From Nevskia sp. (GTDB taxonomy: Bacteria > Pseudomonadota > Gammaproteobacteria > Nevskiales > Nevskiaceae), in the NCBI GenBank assembly GCA_021732745.1, contig JAKFUK010000004.1, positions 62,001 through 126,000 of the forward strand: a DNA stretch of 64,000 nt. Direction: 5' to 3'. A program made the position numbers and the translations under genes. Positions 1 through 8,496 of the stretch are shown here, one piece after another (within the stretch, counting starts at the first letter, position 1; each line of letters begins with the position of its first letter). Below the pieces are notes generated by a model that was not told the DNA's origin, made no database searches, and saw nothing but the letters and a program-made list of their open reading frames with translations.

Positions 1-204
1 GCGGGTGAAACGGCCTTCGGCGTCCTGCGGGCTGCTGCTCAGGAAGCGGTCGATGCGCTTCAGCGCGCCGTCGAGATCGCCCTGGGTGATCAGGGTCTGC
101 GCTTCTTCCACGGGCGTGGCGGCCAGAACCGGCATTCCGCTGACTGCCGCGATGAGGCCGGCGAACACCAGGCCTGCTGCACTGAGACGATAAGTCCGAT
201 TCAC
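1..204 (-). CDS. TPR-like exported protein, N-terminal part only
   Basis: The start is GTG at 204, preceded by GGAGGG seven bases upstream. The 68 visible residues begin with a Sec-type signal peptide (short basic start, then a hydrophobic stretch rich in A, G, L and V ending near AAT). The mature part (VEEAQTLITQGDLDGALKRI) looks like the first helix pair of a tetratricopeptide repeat. The gene runs off the left edge, so its length and role are unknown. It is divergent from waaC, with about 150 bases between them. An envelope or periplasmic scaffold protein is an inference from the signal peptide and TPR-like helices only. Confidence 0.6.
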   Translation of the reverse strand, partial: MNRTYRLSAAGLVFAGLIAAVSGMPVLAATPVEEAQTLITQGDLDGALKRIDRFLSSSPQDAEGRFTR

Positions 205-356
205 GCTGAGCCCTCCGGGCCTGTTTTCGACGATGATGATGGCGCGCGCTGGCAGCAGTTCAGCCCGGACCGGATCGCGCGGAATATACCAGTTGGCGTT
301 GCCCGGACCATTGCCCCGGACGCGCTGGAAAGCCTACCGCCTGCCGCCGGATCGCC

Positions 357-1349
357 ATGCAGTTGCTCATCGTCAAGACCACCTCGCTCGGCGATCTGAT
401 CCATACGCTGCCGGCGCTGACCGACGCCGTCGCCGCCGTGCCCGGCCTTGCAGTCGACTGGCTCGCCGAGCGGCCATTCAGCGAGATTCCCGGCTGGCAT
501 CCGGCCGTGCGCCGGGTGATCGCCTCCGATCTGCGGCGCTGGCGGAAAGCGCCGCTGACCACGCTGCGCAATGGCGACTGGGCGCGGTTTCGCGACGATC
601 TGCGCCAGACCCGCTACGACTGCGTGCTCGACGCGCAAGGCCTGGTGAAAAGCGCCTTCCTGGCCAGCCGCGCCGATGGTCCGGTGGCCGGGCCGGACTT
701 CGTTTCCGCCCGGGAGCCGCTGGCGGCGCTGTTCTACCAGCATCGCCAGCGGGTGCCGAAGCACGGCCGCGAGCATGCGATCACCCGCACCCGGCGTTTG
801 TTCGCCGCCGCGCTCGGCTATCCGCTGCCGGCGAACCTCGACGAAGCCCCGGATGCCGGCCTCGATCGCGCCCGTTTCGCGCCACCCGATATCGCCACGC
901 CCTACGCCCTGTTCCTGCACGGCACCACTTGGCCGAGCAAGCGCTGGCCGCTGGCGCACTGGCAGCAACTCGCCCGCTGGTTCGACGCGCGCGGCATCGC
1001 CGTGGTCCTGCCCTGGGGCAGCGAAGCCGAACGCGCCGATGCCGAAACCATCGCCGCCACCAGCCCGAACATCCGGGTGCTGCCCAAGCTCGGGCTTACC
1101 GCCGTCGCCGGCTGGATCGCCCATGCGCGGGTGATCGTCGGCGTCGACACCGGGCTGATGCACCTGGCCGCCGCCCTCGGCACGCCGGGTGTATCGCTCT
1201 ACGGCCCGACCCTGCCGCAGATGACCGGTGCCTTCGGCCGCCACCAGCATTGGCTGTGCAACCACGACCAGCCGCCGACCATCGACCGCGCGCGGCCGCT
1301 GACCGTCACGGTCGAACGGGTGATCGAGCACCTGTCGACGCTGTCCTGA
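357..1349 (+). CDS. waaC: Lipopolysaccharide heptosyltransferase I
   Basis: 330 residues, the usual WaaC length. It transfers the first L-glycero-D-manno-heptose from ADP-heptose to Kdo2-lipid A at the cytoplasmic face of the inner membrane. The N-terminal Rossmann motif TTSLGDLIHTLPAL (about residues 8-21), a mid-protein FLHGTTWPSKRWP acceptor-side motif and the C-terminal nucleotide-sugar site GVDTGLMHLAAALG followed by SLYGPT are typical of glycosyltransferase family 9. It heads a run of LPS genes (glycosyltransferase, acyltransferase, waaA) that supports the same pathway. The next gene starts 17 bases downstream, so the two are probably co-transcribed. Confidence 0.93.
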   Translation: MQLLIVKTTSLGDLIHTLPALTDAVAAVPGLAVDWLAERPFSEIPGWHPAVRRVIASDLRRWRKAPLTTLRNGDWARFRDDLRQTRYDCVLDAQGLVKSAFLASRADGPVAGPDFVSAREPLAALFYQHRQRVPKHGREHAITRTRRLFAAALGYPLPANLDEAPDAGLDRARFAPPDIATPYALFLHGTTWPSKRWPLAHWQQLARWFDARGIAVVLPWGSEAERADAETIAATSPNIRVLPKLGLTAVAGWIAHARVIVGVDTGLMHLAAALGTPGVSLYGPTLPQMTGAFGRHQHWLCNHDQPPTIDRARPLTVTVERVIEHLSTLS

Positions 1350-1366
1350 ACCGAACGAGAACACCC

Positions 1367-2137
1367 ATGCGCCTGCCGCTGTCCGTCACCGTCATCACCC
1401 TGAACGAGGAGCGCAACCTCGGCCGCTGCCTGAAGGCCATCGCCAACATCGCCGCGGAGATCGTCATCGTCGATTCCGGCTCCACCGACGGCACGGCGGA
1501 GATCGCCGCCAGCTTTGGTGCCACTTTCGTGTTCAATAAATGGAGCGGCTTCAATGCCCAGCGCGAATTCGGCGCGCTGCACTGCACCCAGCCCTGGATC
1601 CTGGCGCTCGACGCCGACGAGGAAGTCAGCGACGAACTGCGCGCCTCGCTGATCAAGGCGATCGGTCACGGCGACACGCCGCACGCCGGCTTCGCGTTCT
1701 CGCGCCGCACTTTCTATCTAGGTGCCTGGATCTGGCACGTCTGGTACCCGGAATGGCGGCTGCGCCTGTATCGCCGCGAAGGTTCGCGCTGGGTCAGCGA
1801 GGAACCGCACGGCTACTGCGAAGTGCAGGGATCGGTGCAGCGGATCAATGGCGATCTGCTGCACTACAGCTTCCGCAACCTCACCGAGCACCTGACGAAA
1901 ACCCTGGGCTACGCCCGCACCGCAGCCGCGATCAACCATCGAAAAGGAAAGAAATTCAATGGCTTGAGGATGATCAGCGGAGCCGGCTTCCGGGTTTTCC
2001 GCGATCTGATCCTGAAATCCGGCTGGCGCGACGGCTGGCGCGGCGTGCTGATCGCGATGATCGGCGGCTATTCGTCGTTCGCCAAGCAGGCGTTTCTGTA
2101 TGAGGCCGAGCTGGAAGCGAAGAAGCCACCATCGTAG
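1367..2137 (+). CDS. Family 2 glycosyltransferase, WaaE-like (LPS core)
   Basis: 256 residues from ATG 1367. An open frame continues upstream through waaC, but the conserved GT-A fold starts here (LSVTVITLNEERNLGRCL), so the upstream part is antisense-free overlap with no coding meaning. The DSGSTDGT motif (36-43) and the DAD metal-binding triad (82-84) are present. The family adds glucose or a similar sugar to the first heptose of the LPS core (WaaE/KdtX group). The position between waaC and waaA fits this. The exact sugar and linkage cannot be read from sequence. A REP pair follows the stop codon. Confidence 0.85.
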   Translation: MRLPLSVTVITLNEERNLGRCLKAIANIAAEIVIVDSGSTDGTAEIAASFGATFVFNKWSGFNAQREFGALHCTQPWILALDADEEVSDELRASLIKAIGHGDTPHAGFAFSRRTFYLGAWIWHVWYPEWRLRLYRREGSRWVSEEPHGYCEVQGSVQRINGDLLHYSFRNLTEHLTKTLGYARTAAAINHRKGKKFNGLRMISGAGFRVFRDLILKSGWRDGWRGVLIAMIGGYSSFAKQAFLYEAELEAKKPPS

Positions 2138-2245
2138 GGCGGGTCGCGACCCGCCATCGACGGTTGCGCCGAAGCCCAAACGGCGGTCGCGCCCCACCGT
2201 TTTGACGGTTGCGCAGGGTTCAAGGCGGGTCGCGACCCGCCCTAC
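2134..2245. repeat. REPIN: two inverted GTAG-type REP palindromes
   Basis: Two copies of the palindrome GCGGGTCGCGACCCGC face each other. The left is preceded by GTAGG and the right followed by CCTAC, giving the GTAG-head/palindrome layout of REP elements mobilised by RAYT (tyrosine-type) transposases. The element fills the space between the converging glycosyltransferase and lpxL-like genes and could act as a bidirectional terminator. Confidence 0.75.
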
Positions 2246-3177
2246 GCTCGGCGGTAGACATCCTCGGCACCAGGCGGCCGGTGCTTGAAGCGCCGATGGG
2301 TCCAGAAATACTGCTCCGGGCACTTCAGCACCGCGTCCTCGATCAGGGCATTGATGCGCCGGGCATCGGCCACGTCATCGCCGCTCGGAAAATTCTCCAA
2401 CGCCGGCTGCACGGTGACGATGTAGCGGCCGTCGGTGCGCTGGCCGAAGAACGGCACCACCTTGGCGCGGCCGAGGGTCGCCAGCTTCGCGGTCGCGGTC
2501 AGCGTCAAGGTCGGCACGCCGAAGAACGGCACGAAGATCGCGCCCGGCACTTCCAGGGTCTGGTCCGGCCCGTACCAGACCGCGTTGCCGGTTCTGAGTG
2601 CGCGCAGCAGGCTTTTCAGATCGTCCTTCGGAAGCGCCGGACGGCCGGAGCGCTCGGCGCGCCAGCGGTGCATCCACCAGTCGACGAAGGCATTGTCGGC
2701 CGGCCGGTACATGGCGTGGAACGGCCGCTTTTCCAGACAGATGCCGCGCGCCGCGATCTCCAGCTGGGTGAAATGCCCGGTCAGCAGCAGCACGCCGACG
2801 CCGTCGGCATGGGCGGCGTCGAGATGCTCGATGCCGCGCACTTCAACGAGGCCACGCAGCTTGGCGTCCGGTGCCAACCAGGCCAGCAGCGCCTCGAACA
2901 GCCCCATGCCCAGCGCCCGGAAATGGCCTTCGACCATGCGCGCGATGGCGGGCTCGTCGGCTTCCGGAAAGCACAGCCGCAGGTTGATGCGGACGATCCG
3001 CCGCCGGCTCGGCAGCAGCCGCCACACCGCCCAGCCCAGACCTGAACCGATCGCCAGCAGCCAGGACACCGGCAGCCAGCACAGGGCCCGGCCGATGCCG
3101 AGCAGCGTCCAGGCCAGCCACCAGCGCGGATGCAGCAGGGCGCGCGGCAGCGGCGCGGTTTCAGGCTTGTTGGTCAT
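2242..3177 (-). CDS. Lipid A biosynthesis late acyltransferase (LpxL/HtrB family)
   Basis: 311 residues. Family members transfer a secondary acyl chain from acyl-ACP to Kdo2-lipid IVA at the inner membrane. An N-terminal membrane segment (about residues 18-55, WWLAWTLLGIGRALCWLPVS region) is followed by TGHFTQLE, which gives the HX4E catalytic dyad of LpxL-type enzymes. The conserved MYRPADN and YGPDQ motifs are also present. It converges with the upstream glycosyltransferase and diverges from waaA, with 50 bases between starts. LpxL, LpxM and LpxP cannot be separated with certainty here. Confidence 0.9.
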   Translation of the reverse strand: MTNKPETAPLPRALLHPRWWLAWTLLGIGRALCWLPVSWLLAIGSGLGWAVWRLLPSRRRIVRINLRLCFPEADEPAIARMVEGHFRALGMGLFEALLAWLAPDAKLRGLVEVRGIEHLDAAHADGVGVLLLTGHFTQLEIAARGICLEKRPFHAMYRPADNAFVDWWMHRWRAERSGRPALPKDDLKSLLRALRTGNAVWYGPDQTLEVPGAIFVPFFGVPTLTLTATAKLATLGRAKVVPFFGQRTDGRYIVTVQPALENFPSGDDVADARRINALIEDAVLKCPEQYFWTHRRFKHRPPGAEDVYRRA

Positions 3178-3227
3178 CGCCGCAGTTTATCGTTGCGTGC
3201 CTGTCGATAGCCCCCCATCCTTGCCCT

Positions 3228-4520
3228 GTGCGCCACTTCTACACACTCCTGCTCTACCTCGCAGCGCCGTTCGCGCTGCTGCGCCTGCTGTGGAAAAGCC
3301 GGCAACTGGCCGGCTATCGCGGCCGCATCGGTGAGCGTTTCGGCTTCGTGCCGCGCCCCTCCGGTGATGCCATCGCGGTCTGGGTGCATGCCGTGTCGGT
3401 CGGCGAAGCGCTGGCCGCGCAGCCGCTCATCGAAGCACTGCTCGCGCGCTACGGCGAGCGCAGCATCTGGGTCACCACCACCACGCCGACCGGTTCGGCG
3501 CGCGTCATCGCCGCCTTCGGCGATCGCGTCCATCACAGCTACGCGCCGTACGATCTGCCCGACGTGGTCAGCCGCTTCCTCGATCGCGTGCGCCCGGCGC
3601 GCTTCGTGGTCATGGAAACCGAGCTGTGGCCGAACTTGTTCCGCGCCTGCTGCGTTCGCGGCATCCCGCTGACCATCGCCAACGCCCGCCTGTCGCCGCG
3701 CAGCTTCCGGGGCTACGGCCGGGTGCGCGGTTTCGCCCGCGACACCCTGTCCGACGTGACCATGATCGCCGCGCAATCGAAATCCGACGCCGCCCGCTTC
3801 CGCACCCTGGGCGGCGTGCGCGAGCGGGTGCGGGTGATCGGCAATCTGAAGTTCGATCTGAACCTGCCGGAGGCCAGCCTCGACGACGGCAGCCTGTTGC
3901 GCGCCCGTTTCGGTGCCCGCCCGGTGTGGATCGCCGCCTCGACGCACGATGGCGAGGAAGCCGCCGCACTCGATGCCCACGCCGCCCTCGTCGAACTGCA
4001 ACCGGACGCGCTGCTGGTGCTGGTGCCGCGTCATCCGCAGCGTTTCGACGCTGTCTGGTCGCTGATCGAGGACACCGGCTTGCGCAGCGAACGGCGCTCG
4101 CGGCTCGCCGCGCTCGACAAATCCGGCCACGCGCCGGACCTGTCGGCCGCCCAGGTGTTCCTCGGCGACAGCATGGGCGAGATGTTCCTGTATCTGGCGA
4201 TGGCCGATGTCGCCTTTGTCGGTGGCAGCCTGGTCGACGTCGGCGGTCACAACGTGCTGGAACCCGCCGCCCTCGGCCTGCCAGTGCTGTTCGGGCCGCA
4301 AATGCACAACTTCGAGGCGGCGCGGGCGCTGCTGCTGGAAAAGATCGCCGCCGTCGAAGTGGCGGATGCCGCCCAGCTCGCCGAAGAACTGGCCGTGCTG
4401 CTCGCCAGCCCGGATCGCTGCCGGGCGATGGGCGCAGCCGGTGCGGCGGCGGTCGCCGGCAATCGCGGTGCGCTGAAGCGGCTCTTGACCATCATCGAGG
4501 CGCAGACGCCGTGCGATTGA
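3228..4520 (+). CDS. waaA: 3-deoxy-D-manno-octulosonic acid transferase
   Basis: 430 residues, normal for the family. It adds Kdo from CMP-Kdo to lipid IVA on the cytoplasmic face of the inner membrane. The N-terminal membrane anchor (residues 5-22) is followed by HAVSVGE, with the catalytic glutamate at residue 60 as in known WaaA proteins. The conserved METELWPN and the C-terminal GGSLVDVGGHNVLEPAALG donor-binding motif are intact. Whether it adds one or two Kdo residues is not readable. It belongs with waaC and the acyltransferase gene next door. Confidence 0.95.
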   Translation: MRHFYTLLLYLAAPFALLRLLWKSRQLAGYRGRIGERFGFVPRPSGDAIAVWVHAVSVGEALAAQPLIEALLARYGERSIWVTTTTPTGSARVIAAFGDRVHHSYAPYDLPDVVSRFLDRVRPARFVVMETELWPNLFRACCVRGIPLTIANARLSPRSFRGYGRVRGFARDTLSDVTMIAAQSKSDAARFRTLGGVRERVRVIGNLKFDLNLPEASLDDGSLLRARFGARPVWIAASTHDGEEAAALDAHAALVELQPDALLVLVPRHPQRFDAVWSLIEDTGLRSERRSRLAALDKSGHAPDLSAAQVFLGDSMGEMFLYLAMADVAFVGGSLVDVGGHNVLEPAALGLPVLFGPQMHNFEAARALLLEKIAAVEVADAAQLAEELAVLLASPDRCRAMGAAGAAAVAGNRGALKRLLTIIEAQTPCD

Positions 4521-4529
4521 AGGCAACCG

Positions 4530-4648
4530 CTTTTAGCGCGGAGGCTCCGAGAAAAGTAAAGAGGAGAACGCGGAAAAGCACAAGACTTTCAATGGCTTTT
4601 GCTGTTCCGCGTCCTTTCTGTTGTCTCCGCGCCTCTGCGCTGAAAGCT
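4530..4648. repeat. Long imperfect inverted repeat (hairpin, MITE-like)
   Basis: The left arm (TTTTAGCGCGGAGGC, then GAGGAGAACGCGGAAAAGC) pairs with the right arm (GCTTTTGCTGTTCCGCG, then GCCTCTGCGCTGAAAGC), forming a stem of about 50 bases with mismatches. A relative lies at 33401-33500 in front of paaX. No transposase is present, so this is a non-autonomous dispersed element that separates waaA from the exonuclease gene. Confidence 0.65.
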
Positions 4649-4665
4649 GTTCAAGCACCGTCCCG

Positions 4666-5715
4666 ATGAACCACGCAGACGACCTCGTCATCGTCCGCCC
4701 CGAAGGCCTCTACTGCCCGCACGGCGATTTCCACATCGACCCCTGGCGCGGCGTGCCGCGCGCGGTGATCACCCACGCCCACGCCGACCATGCCCGGGGC
4801 GGCAGCCAGCATTACTGGGCCGCCGCCCGCGGCCATGCCCTGCTGCGCGAACGGCTCGGCAAGCAGGCGCAGATCACGCCGCTGGCTTACGGCGAAGCAG
4901 TCCGCTTCGGCAAGGTGACCGTATCGCTGCACTCGGCCGGGCACATCCTCGGCTCAGCACAAGTGCGCATCATTCATGACGATGGGCGCATCTGGGGCGT
5001 GTCCGGCGACTTCAAGCGCGATCGCGATCCGAGCTGCGACCCCTTCGCGCCGTTCGCCTGCGACACCTGGATCACCGAAGCCACCTTCGCGCTGCCGATC
5101 TACCGCTGGACCGATACCCGCGAAATCGCCGCCGAAATCTTCGACTGGTGGCAGGCCTGCAAGGCTGACGGCCAGAGTGCGGTGCTGTTCTGCTACTCGC
5201 TCGGCAAGGCCCAGCGGGTGCTGGCCGAACTCGTTGAATTCACGGACGAAACCGTCTACGTCCACGGTGCCATGCCGGGCCTGATCAAGGCCTACCGCGC
5301 CGCCGGCATCCGCATGTTGCCGACGGAAGCGGTCGGCAATATCCCGAAAGGCACGTCCTTCGCCGGCAAGCTGGTGCTGGCCCCGCCGGGTGCGTCCGGC
5401 ACACCGTGGATGAAGCGGCTGCACCCGTACTCCACCGGCTTCGCCAGCGGCTGGATGCGGGTGCGCGGCGGCAAGCGCCGGCTCGCCTACGATCGCGGCT
5501 TCGTGCTCAGCGACCACGCCGACTGGGATTCCCTGCTGCGCACCATCGACGACACCGGTGCCCGCCGCGTGCTGGTCACCCACGGCCACGGCGACGCGCT
5601 GATCGCCCACCTCACGGCGCGCGGCATCGAGGCGTCGATGCTGGCGACGAAGTTTGAAGGCGAGGCGGGCGCGGCGGTGGATACAGAGGCCGATGAGGCT
5701 GTTGAACCGGGCTGA
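4666..5715 (+). CDS. Ligase-associated DNA exonuclease (metallo-beta-lactamase fold)
   Basis: 349 residues from ATG 4666. The metallo-beta-lactamase signature HAHADH is at residues 37-42. A downstream GHILGSAQV, a DFKRDRDPS metal-ligand segment and LSDHADW near the C terminus mark the beta-CASP/exonuclease branch. Family members co-occur with an ATP-dependent DNA ligase, an Lhr-like DEXH helicase and the PdeM phosphoesterase, and are thought to process DNA ends. All three partners occur in this window (6768, 10717, 19736), which supports the assignment. The upstream part of the open frame lies in a hairpin repeat and is not coding. Confidence 0.88.
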   Translation: MNHADDLVIVRPEGLYCPHGDFHIDPWRGVPRAVITHAHADHARGGSQHYWAAARGHALLRERLGKQAQITPLAYGEAVRFGKVTVSLHSAGHILGSAQVRIIHDDGRIWGVSGDFKRDRDPSCDPFAPFACDTWITEATFALPIYRWTDTREIAAEIFDWWQACKADGQSAVLFCYSLGKAQRVLAELVEFTDETVYVHGAMPGLIKAYRAAGIRMLPTEAVGNIPKGTSFAGKLVLAPPGASGTPWMKRLHPYSTGFASGWMRVRGGKRRLAYDRGFVLSDHADWDSLLRTIDDTGARRVLVTHGHGDALIAHLTARGIEASMLATKFEGEAGAAVDTEADEAVEPG

Positions 5716-5776
5716 ACCTGGCCGCGCCGATCCTCTACAGTTGCCGTGCCCGCCAGCCGCGATCATGGAGCCCGCG

Positions 5777-6022
5777 ATGACTGAATCCCTGAGTACGCTG
5801 TTCCGCAAAGCCTCCCAACTCGATCAAACCGATCGCGCAGCGCTGGCCGGCCTTCTGCTTGAAAGCCTTGACCCGGCAAGCGATGCATCGGTCGAAGCCG
5901 TCTGGGCGGCCGAGGTCGAGCGGCGTGTTCGCGAAGTCGATCAAGGGCTGGTCCGGACTGTGCCCTGGGAGGCCTTGCGCGATCGGCTCGACGCGCGCGG
6001 ACAGGCGCGTGATCGCAATTGA
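5777..6022 (+). CDS. Putative addiction-module antitoxin
   Basis: 81 residues. ATG 5777 is chosen because GGAG lies six bases upstream; an in-frame ATG at 5765 overlaps that site. The sequence (RAALAGLLLESLD, then VWAAEVERRVREVDQG) matches the short helical antitoxin family annotated as putative addiction module component. Such proteins bind and neutralise a RelE/ParE toxin and usually repress their own operon. The next gene, a RelE/ParE-type toxin, overlaps its end by 14 bases, as is usual for these pairs. Confidence 0.82.
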   Translation: MTESLSTLFRKASQLDQTDRAALAGLLLESLDPASDASVEAVWAAEVERRVREVDQGLVRTVPWEALRDRLDARGQARDRN

Positions 6023-6311
6023 ATTTCACCCTGCGGCGGCAGAGGAAGTCGAGGCAGCCGAAGCTTGGTATGGCGAGCGAAACCCACTTGCTGCGGATGC
6101 GTTCAGGGCGGAATTGAGCCGCGCTGTCGAGTCGGTTCGTAACGGTCCAGAGCGCTGGCCCCGACATCTGTCCGGCACCCGTCGCCATCATTTCCGCTGG
6201 TTTCCATTCAGCCTGATCTATCGCATCGAGACCGCTCGTATCCTCGTCGTCGCGGTCGCGCACCATCGACGCAAGCCGGGTTACTGGCGCGAGCGCAGCA
6301 CACCCACCTGA
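6009..6311 (+). CDS. RelE/ParE-family toxin
   Basis: 100 residues from GTG 6009, overlapping the antitoxin stop. The protein starts IEFHPAAAEEVEAAEAWY and ends with HHRRKPGYWRER, the fold and basic C terminus of ParE/RelE toxins (YRI and VVAVAHHRR strands). ParE members inhibit gyrase and RelE members cut mRNA at the ribosome; which applies here is not clear. The GTG start, overlapping order and size support an intact, translationally coupled toxin-antitoxin pair. Confidence 0.84.
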   Translation: MIAIEFHPAAAEEVEAAEAWYGERNPLAADAFRAELSRAVESVRNGPERWPRHLSGTRRHHFRWFPFSLIYRIETARILVVAVAHHRRKPGYWRERSTPT

Positions 6312-6335
6312 TTCATTTCGTTTGATTCCGACCCC

Positions 6336-6728
6336 ATGCCCACCGGCTCCTGCCTCTGCGGAAACATCCGCTACCAATTCGACCAGCCGATATCGCGCAT
6401 CGGGCTCTGTCACTGCCAGATGTGCCGCAAGGCCTCCGGCACCGCGTTTGCTGCCAATGCGCCGGTGCCGCGCAGCGAATTCCGGCTGCTTTCGGGCATG
6501 GAATGGCTCAAGGCCTATGCCTCCAGCCCGGGCAAGAAGCGCTGGTTCTGCGGCAACTGCGGCTCGCCGGTGTACAGCGAATCGGCGAGCTATCCGGACC
6601 TGGTCCGCATCCGCCTGGGCTCGCTCGATCAGCCGGCCGGGCGGACGCCGGACTATCACTACCTGCTGAGCGCGAAGGCCGACTGGGACCTGACGGCCGA
6701 TGACTTGCCGCGCTTTGGCGACGATTAG
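6336..6728 (+). CDS. GFA family (glutathione-dependent formaldehyde-activating enzyme-like) protein
   Basis: 130 residues with the zinc-binding cysteines of the GFA fold: GSCLCGNIRY near the N terminus, CHCQMCRK around residues 25-30 and WFCGNCGSPVYS around 70-80. The family is named after a protein that adds glutathione to formaldehyde, but most members have no proven reaction. The gene sits between the toxin-antitoxin pair and the DNA ligase with no obvious functional link. Confidence 0.85.
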   Translation: MPTGSCLCGNIRYQFDQPISRIGLCHCQMCRKASGTAFAANAPVPRSEFRLLSGMEWLKAYASSPGKKRWFCGNCGSPVYSESASYPDLVRIRLGSLDQPAGRTPDYHYLLSAKADWDLTADDLPRFGDD

Positions 6729-6767
6729 CTGCCGTGAGGCGTTCGGCGTGAGGGGTGAGGCGGGTCG

Positions 6768-8381
6768 ATGAAGCGCTTCGCGGCGCTGTATGCCCGGCTT
6801 GACGATAGCCGCGCCACCTCGGCGAAGGTCGAGGCGATGCGCGCCTACTTTGCGGAAACGCCGGCCGCCGACGCCGCCTGGGGTCTGTATTTCCTGACCG
6901 GGCAGCGGCTGAAGCGGCTGATCGCACCGTCCCTGCTGCGCGCCTGGATCAGCGATGCCACCGGGCTCGCTCCGGCGATCGTCGAGGAGTGCTACGCCCA
7001 CGTCGGCGATCTGGCCGAAACCCTGGCGCTGCTGCTCGATCGTGCCGGGCGCCCGCAGCCGCTGATCGAGCGCGGGCTGGCCGAATGGGTGGCCTGGCTG
7101 CTCGTGCTGCGTGATCGCGATGTCGATGCACAGCGCGCCGCGCTGCTCGATGTCTGGGCGCGGCTGCCGCTCGACGAGTGCTTCCTGTTCAACAAGCTGC
7201 TGACCGGCGCGCTGCGGGTCGGCGTGTCCAGCGGGCTGGCGGCGCGGGCCTTGGCGCAGCACGCCGGGCTCGATGACACGCTGATCGCGCAGCGGCTGAT
7301 GGGCGACTGGCAGCCGTCAGCGGCTGCCTTCGCAGCGCTGCTGGCACCGGGCAGCGCCGAAGCCCATCCCTCGCAGCCCTACCCGTTCTGCCTCGCCAGC
7401 CCGATCGAGGACGAAGGCCTGCCATCCGGCCTCGGGGCGGCGTCCGAATATCTTGCCGAGTGGAAATGGGACGGCATCCGTGGCCAGCTGATTCGCCGCG
7501 CCGGGCAGACCTTCCTGTGGTCGCGCGGCGAAGAGCTGCTCAATGGCCGCTTCCCGGAAATCGAGGCGGCGGCGACGCAGTTGCCCGACGGCACGGTGCT
7601 CGACGGCGAAATCCTCGCGCACGACGGCACCGCCGTGCTGCCGTTCGCGAAGCTGCAAACGCGGATCGGCCGCAAGACTGTCGGCAAGAAGCTGCTGGCG
7701 GAAGCGCCGGTCGCCTTCGTCGCCTACGACTTGATCGAATGGCAGGCCGAGGATTGGCGCGCGCGGCCGCTGTCCGAGCGGCGCGCGCAGCTTGAAACCG
7801 TCGTCACGGCGACTGCCGAACCGCACCTGAAGCTGTCGGAAGCCGTGATCGCCGACAGCTGGGACGCGCTGGCTGCATCCCGTACGCAAGCCCGCGAACG
7901 CGGCGTCGAAGGCCTGATGCTGAAACGCCTCGATTCTGCGTACCAGACCGGCCGCCGTCGCGGTGCCTGGTGGAAATGGAAGCTCGACGCCATGCATATC
8001 GACTGCGTGTTGGTCTATGCCCAGGCCGGGCATGGTAGGCGCGCCAACCTCTACACCGACTACACCTTGAGCGTCTGGGAAGGTCCGAATGCTGGCGAAG
8101 GCCTGCTGCTGCCGGTCGCCAAGGCCTATTCGGGGCTGACCGATGCCGAGCTGACCAAGATGGACGGCTGGATCAAGAAGCACACGCGCGAAAAATTCGG
8201 GCCGGTGCGCAGTGTCGAGCCGGTGCAGGTGTTCGAGATCGCTTTTGAAGGCATCCAGGCATCGACGCGCCACAAGGCCGGGATAGCACTGCGCTTTCCG
8301 CGCATCGCCCGCTGGCGCACCGACAAGCCGGCGCATGAAGCCAACACGCTGGCTGATCTGAAAATGTTCCTGAAGCTCTGA
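6768..8381 (+). CDS. ATP-dependent DNA ligase (ligase-associated repair set)
   Basis: 537 residues. It has an N-terminal helical DNA-binding domain (1-200), a nucleotidyltransferase core and an OB fold. The adenylated lysine is in EWKWDGIRG (about residue 232). Motif III is LDGEILAHD, motif IIIa FVAYDLIEW, motif IV EGLMLKRLD and motif V WWKWKLDAMHID. The bacterial homologues nearest to this architecture are the ligases found with the MBL exonuclease, Lhr-like helicase and PdeM. They seal nicks in a repair pathway separate from the essential NAD ligase. A REP pair follows the stop. Confidence 0.93.
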   Translation: MKRFAALYARLDDSRATSAKVEAMRAYFAETPAADAAWGLYFLTGQRLKRLIAPSLLRAWISDATGLAPAIVEECYAHVGDLAETLALLLDRAGRPQPLIERGLAEWVAWLLVLRDRDVDAQRAALLDVWARLPLDECFLFNKLLTGALRVGVSSGLAARALAQHAGLDDTLIAQRLMGDWQPSAAAFAALLAPGSAEAHPSQPYPFCLASPIEDEGLPSGLGAASEYLAEWKWDGIRGQLIRRAGQTFLWSRGEELLNGRFPEIEAAATQLPDGTVLDGEILAHDGTAVLPFAKLQTRIGRKTVGKKLLAEAPVAFVAYDLIEWQAEDWRARPLSERRAQLETVVTATAEPHLKLSEAVIADSWDALAASRTQARERGVEGLMLKRLDSAYQTGRRRGAWWKWKLDAMHIDCVLVYAQAGHGRRANLYTDYTLSVWEGPNAGEGLLLPVAKAYSGLTDAELTKMDGWIKKHTREKFGPVRSVEPVQVFEIAFEGIQASTRHKAGIALRFPRIARWRTDKPAHEANTLADLKMFLKL

Positions 8382-8386
8382 AGTCA

Positions 8387-8456
8387 GTAGGTCGGCAATC
8401 CTTTGCCGACATCGCTTGCGGTGATGGCGCGCGGCGGCAAGGGATTGCCGCCCTAC
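8387..8456. repeat. REPIN between ligase and MFS genes
   Basis: GTAG followed by GTCGGCAATCCTTTGCCGAC, then an inverted relative GGCGGCAAGGGATTGCCGCC with CTAC at its far end. It is the same GTAG-head family as at 2134, 12446, 18316 and 18790. Confidence 0.75.
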
Positions 8457-8496
8457 GTTAGGCTGTCGCGGAATCGTTCCCGTCCGCTTCCCTGCG

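Noticed and set aside
201..1364. Long minus-strand open frame opposite waaC
   Set aside because: It is the antisense of a clear WaaC protein; its Arg/Gly-rich composition without domains is typical of high-GC shadow frames.
233..1366. N-terminal extension of the glycosyltransferase frame
   Set aside because: It lies wholly over waaC in another frame, and the GT-A fold begins at 1367 with a normal start.
5765..5776. Earlier ATG for the antitoxin
   Set aside because: The GGAG ribosome-binding site for ATG 5777 overlaps it, and the four extra residues are not expected in the family.
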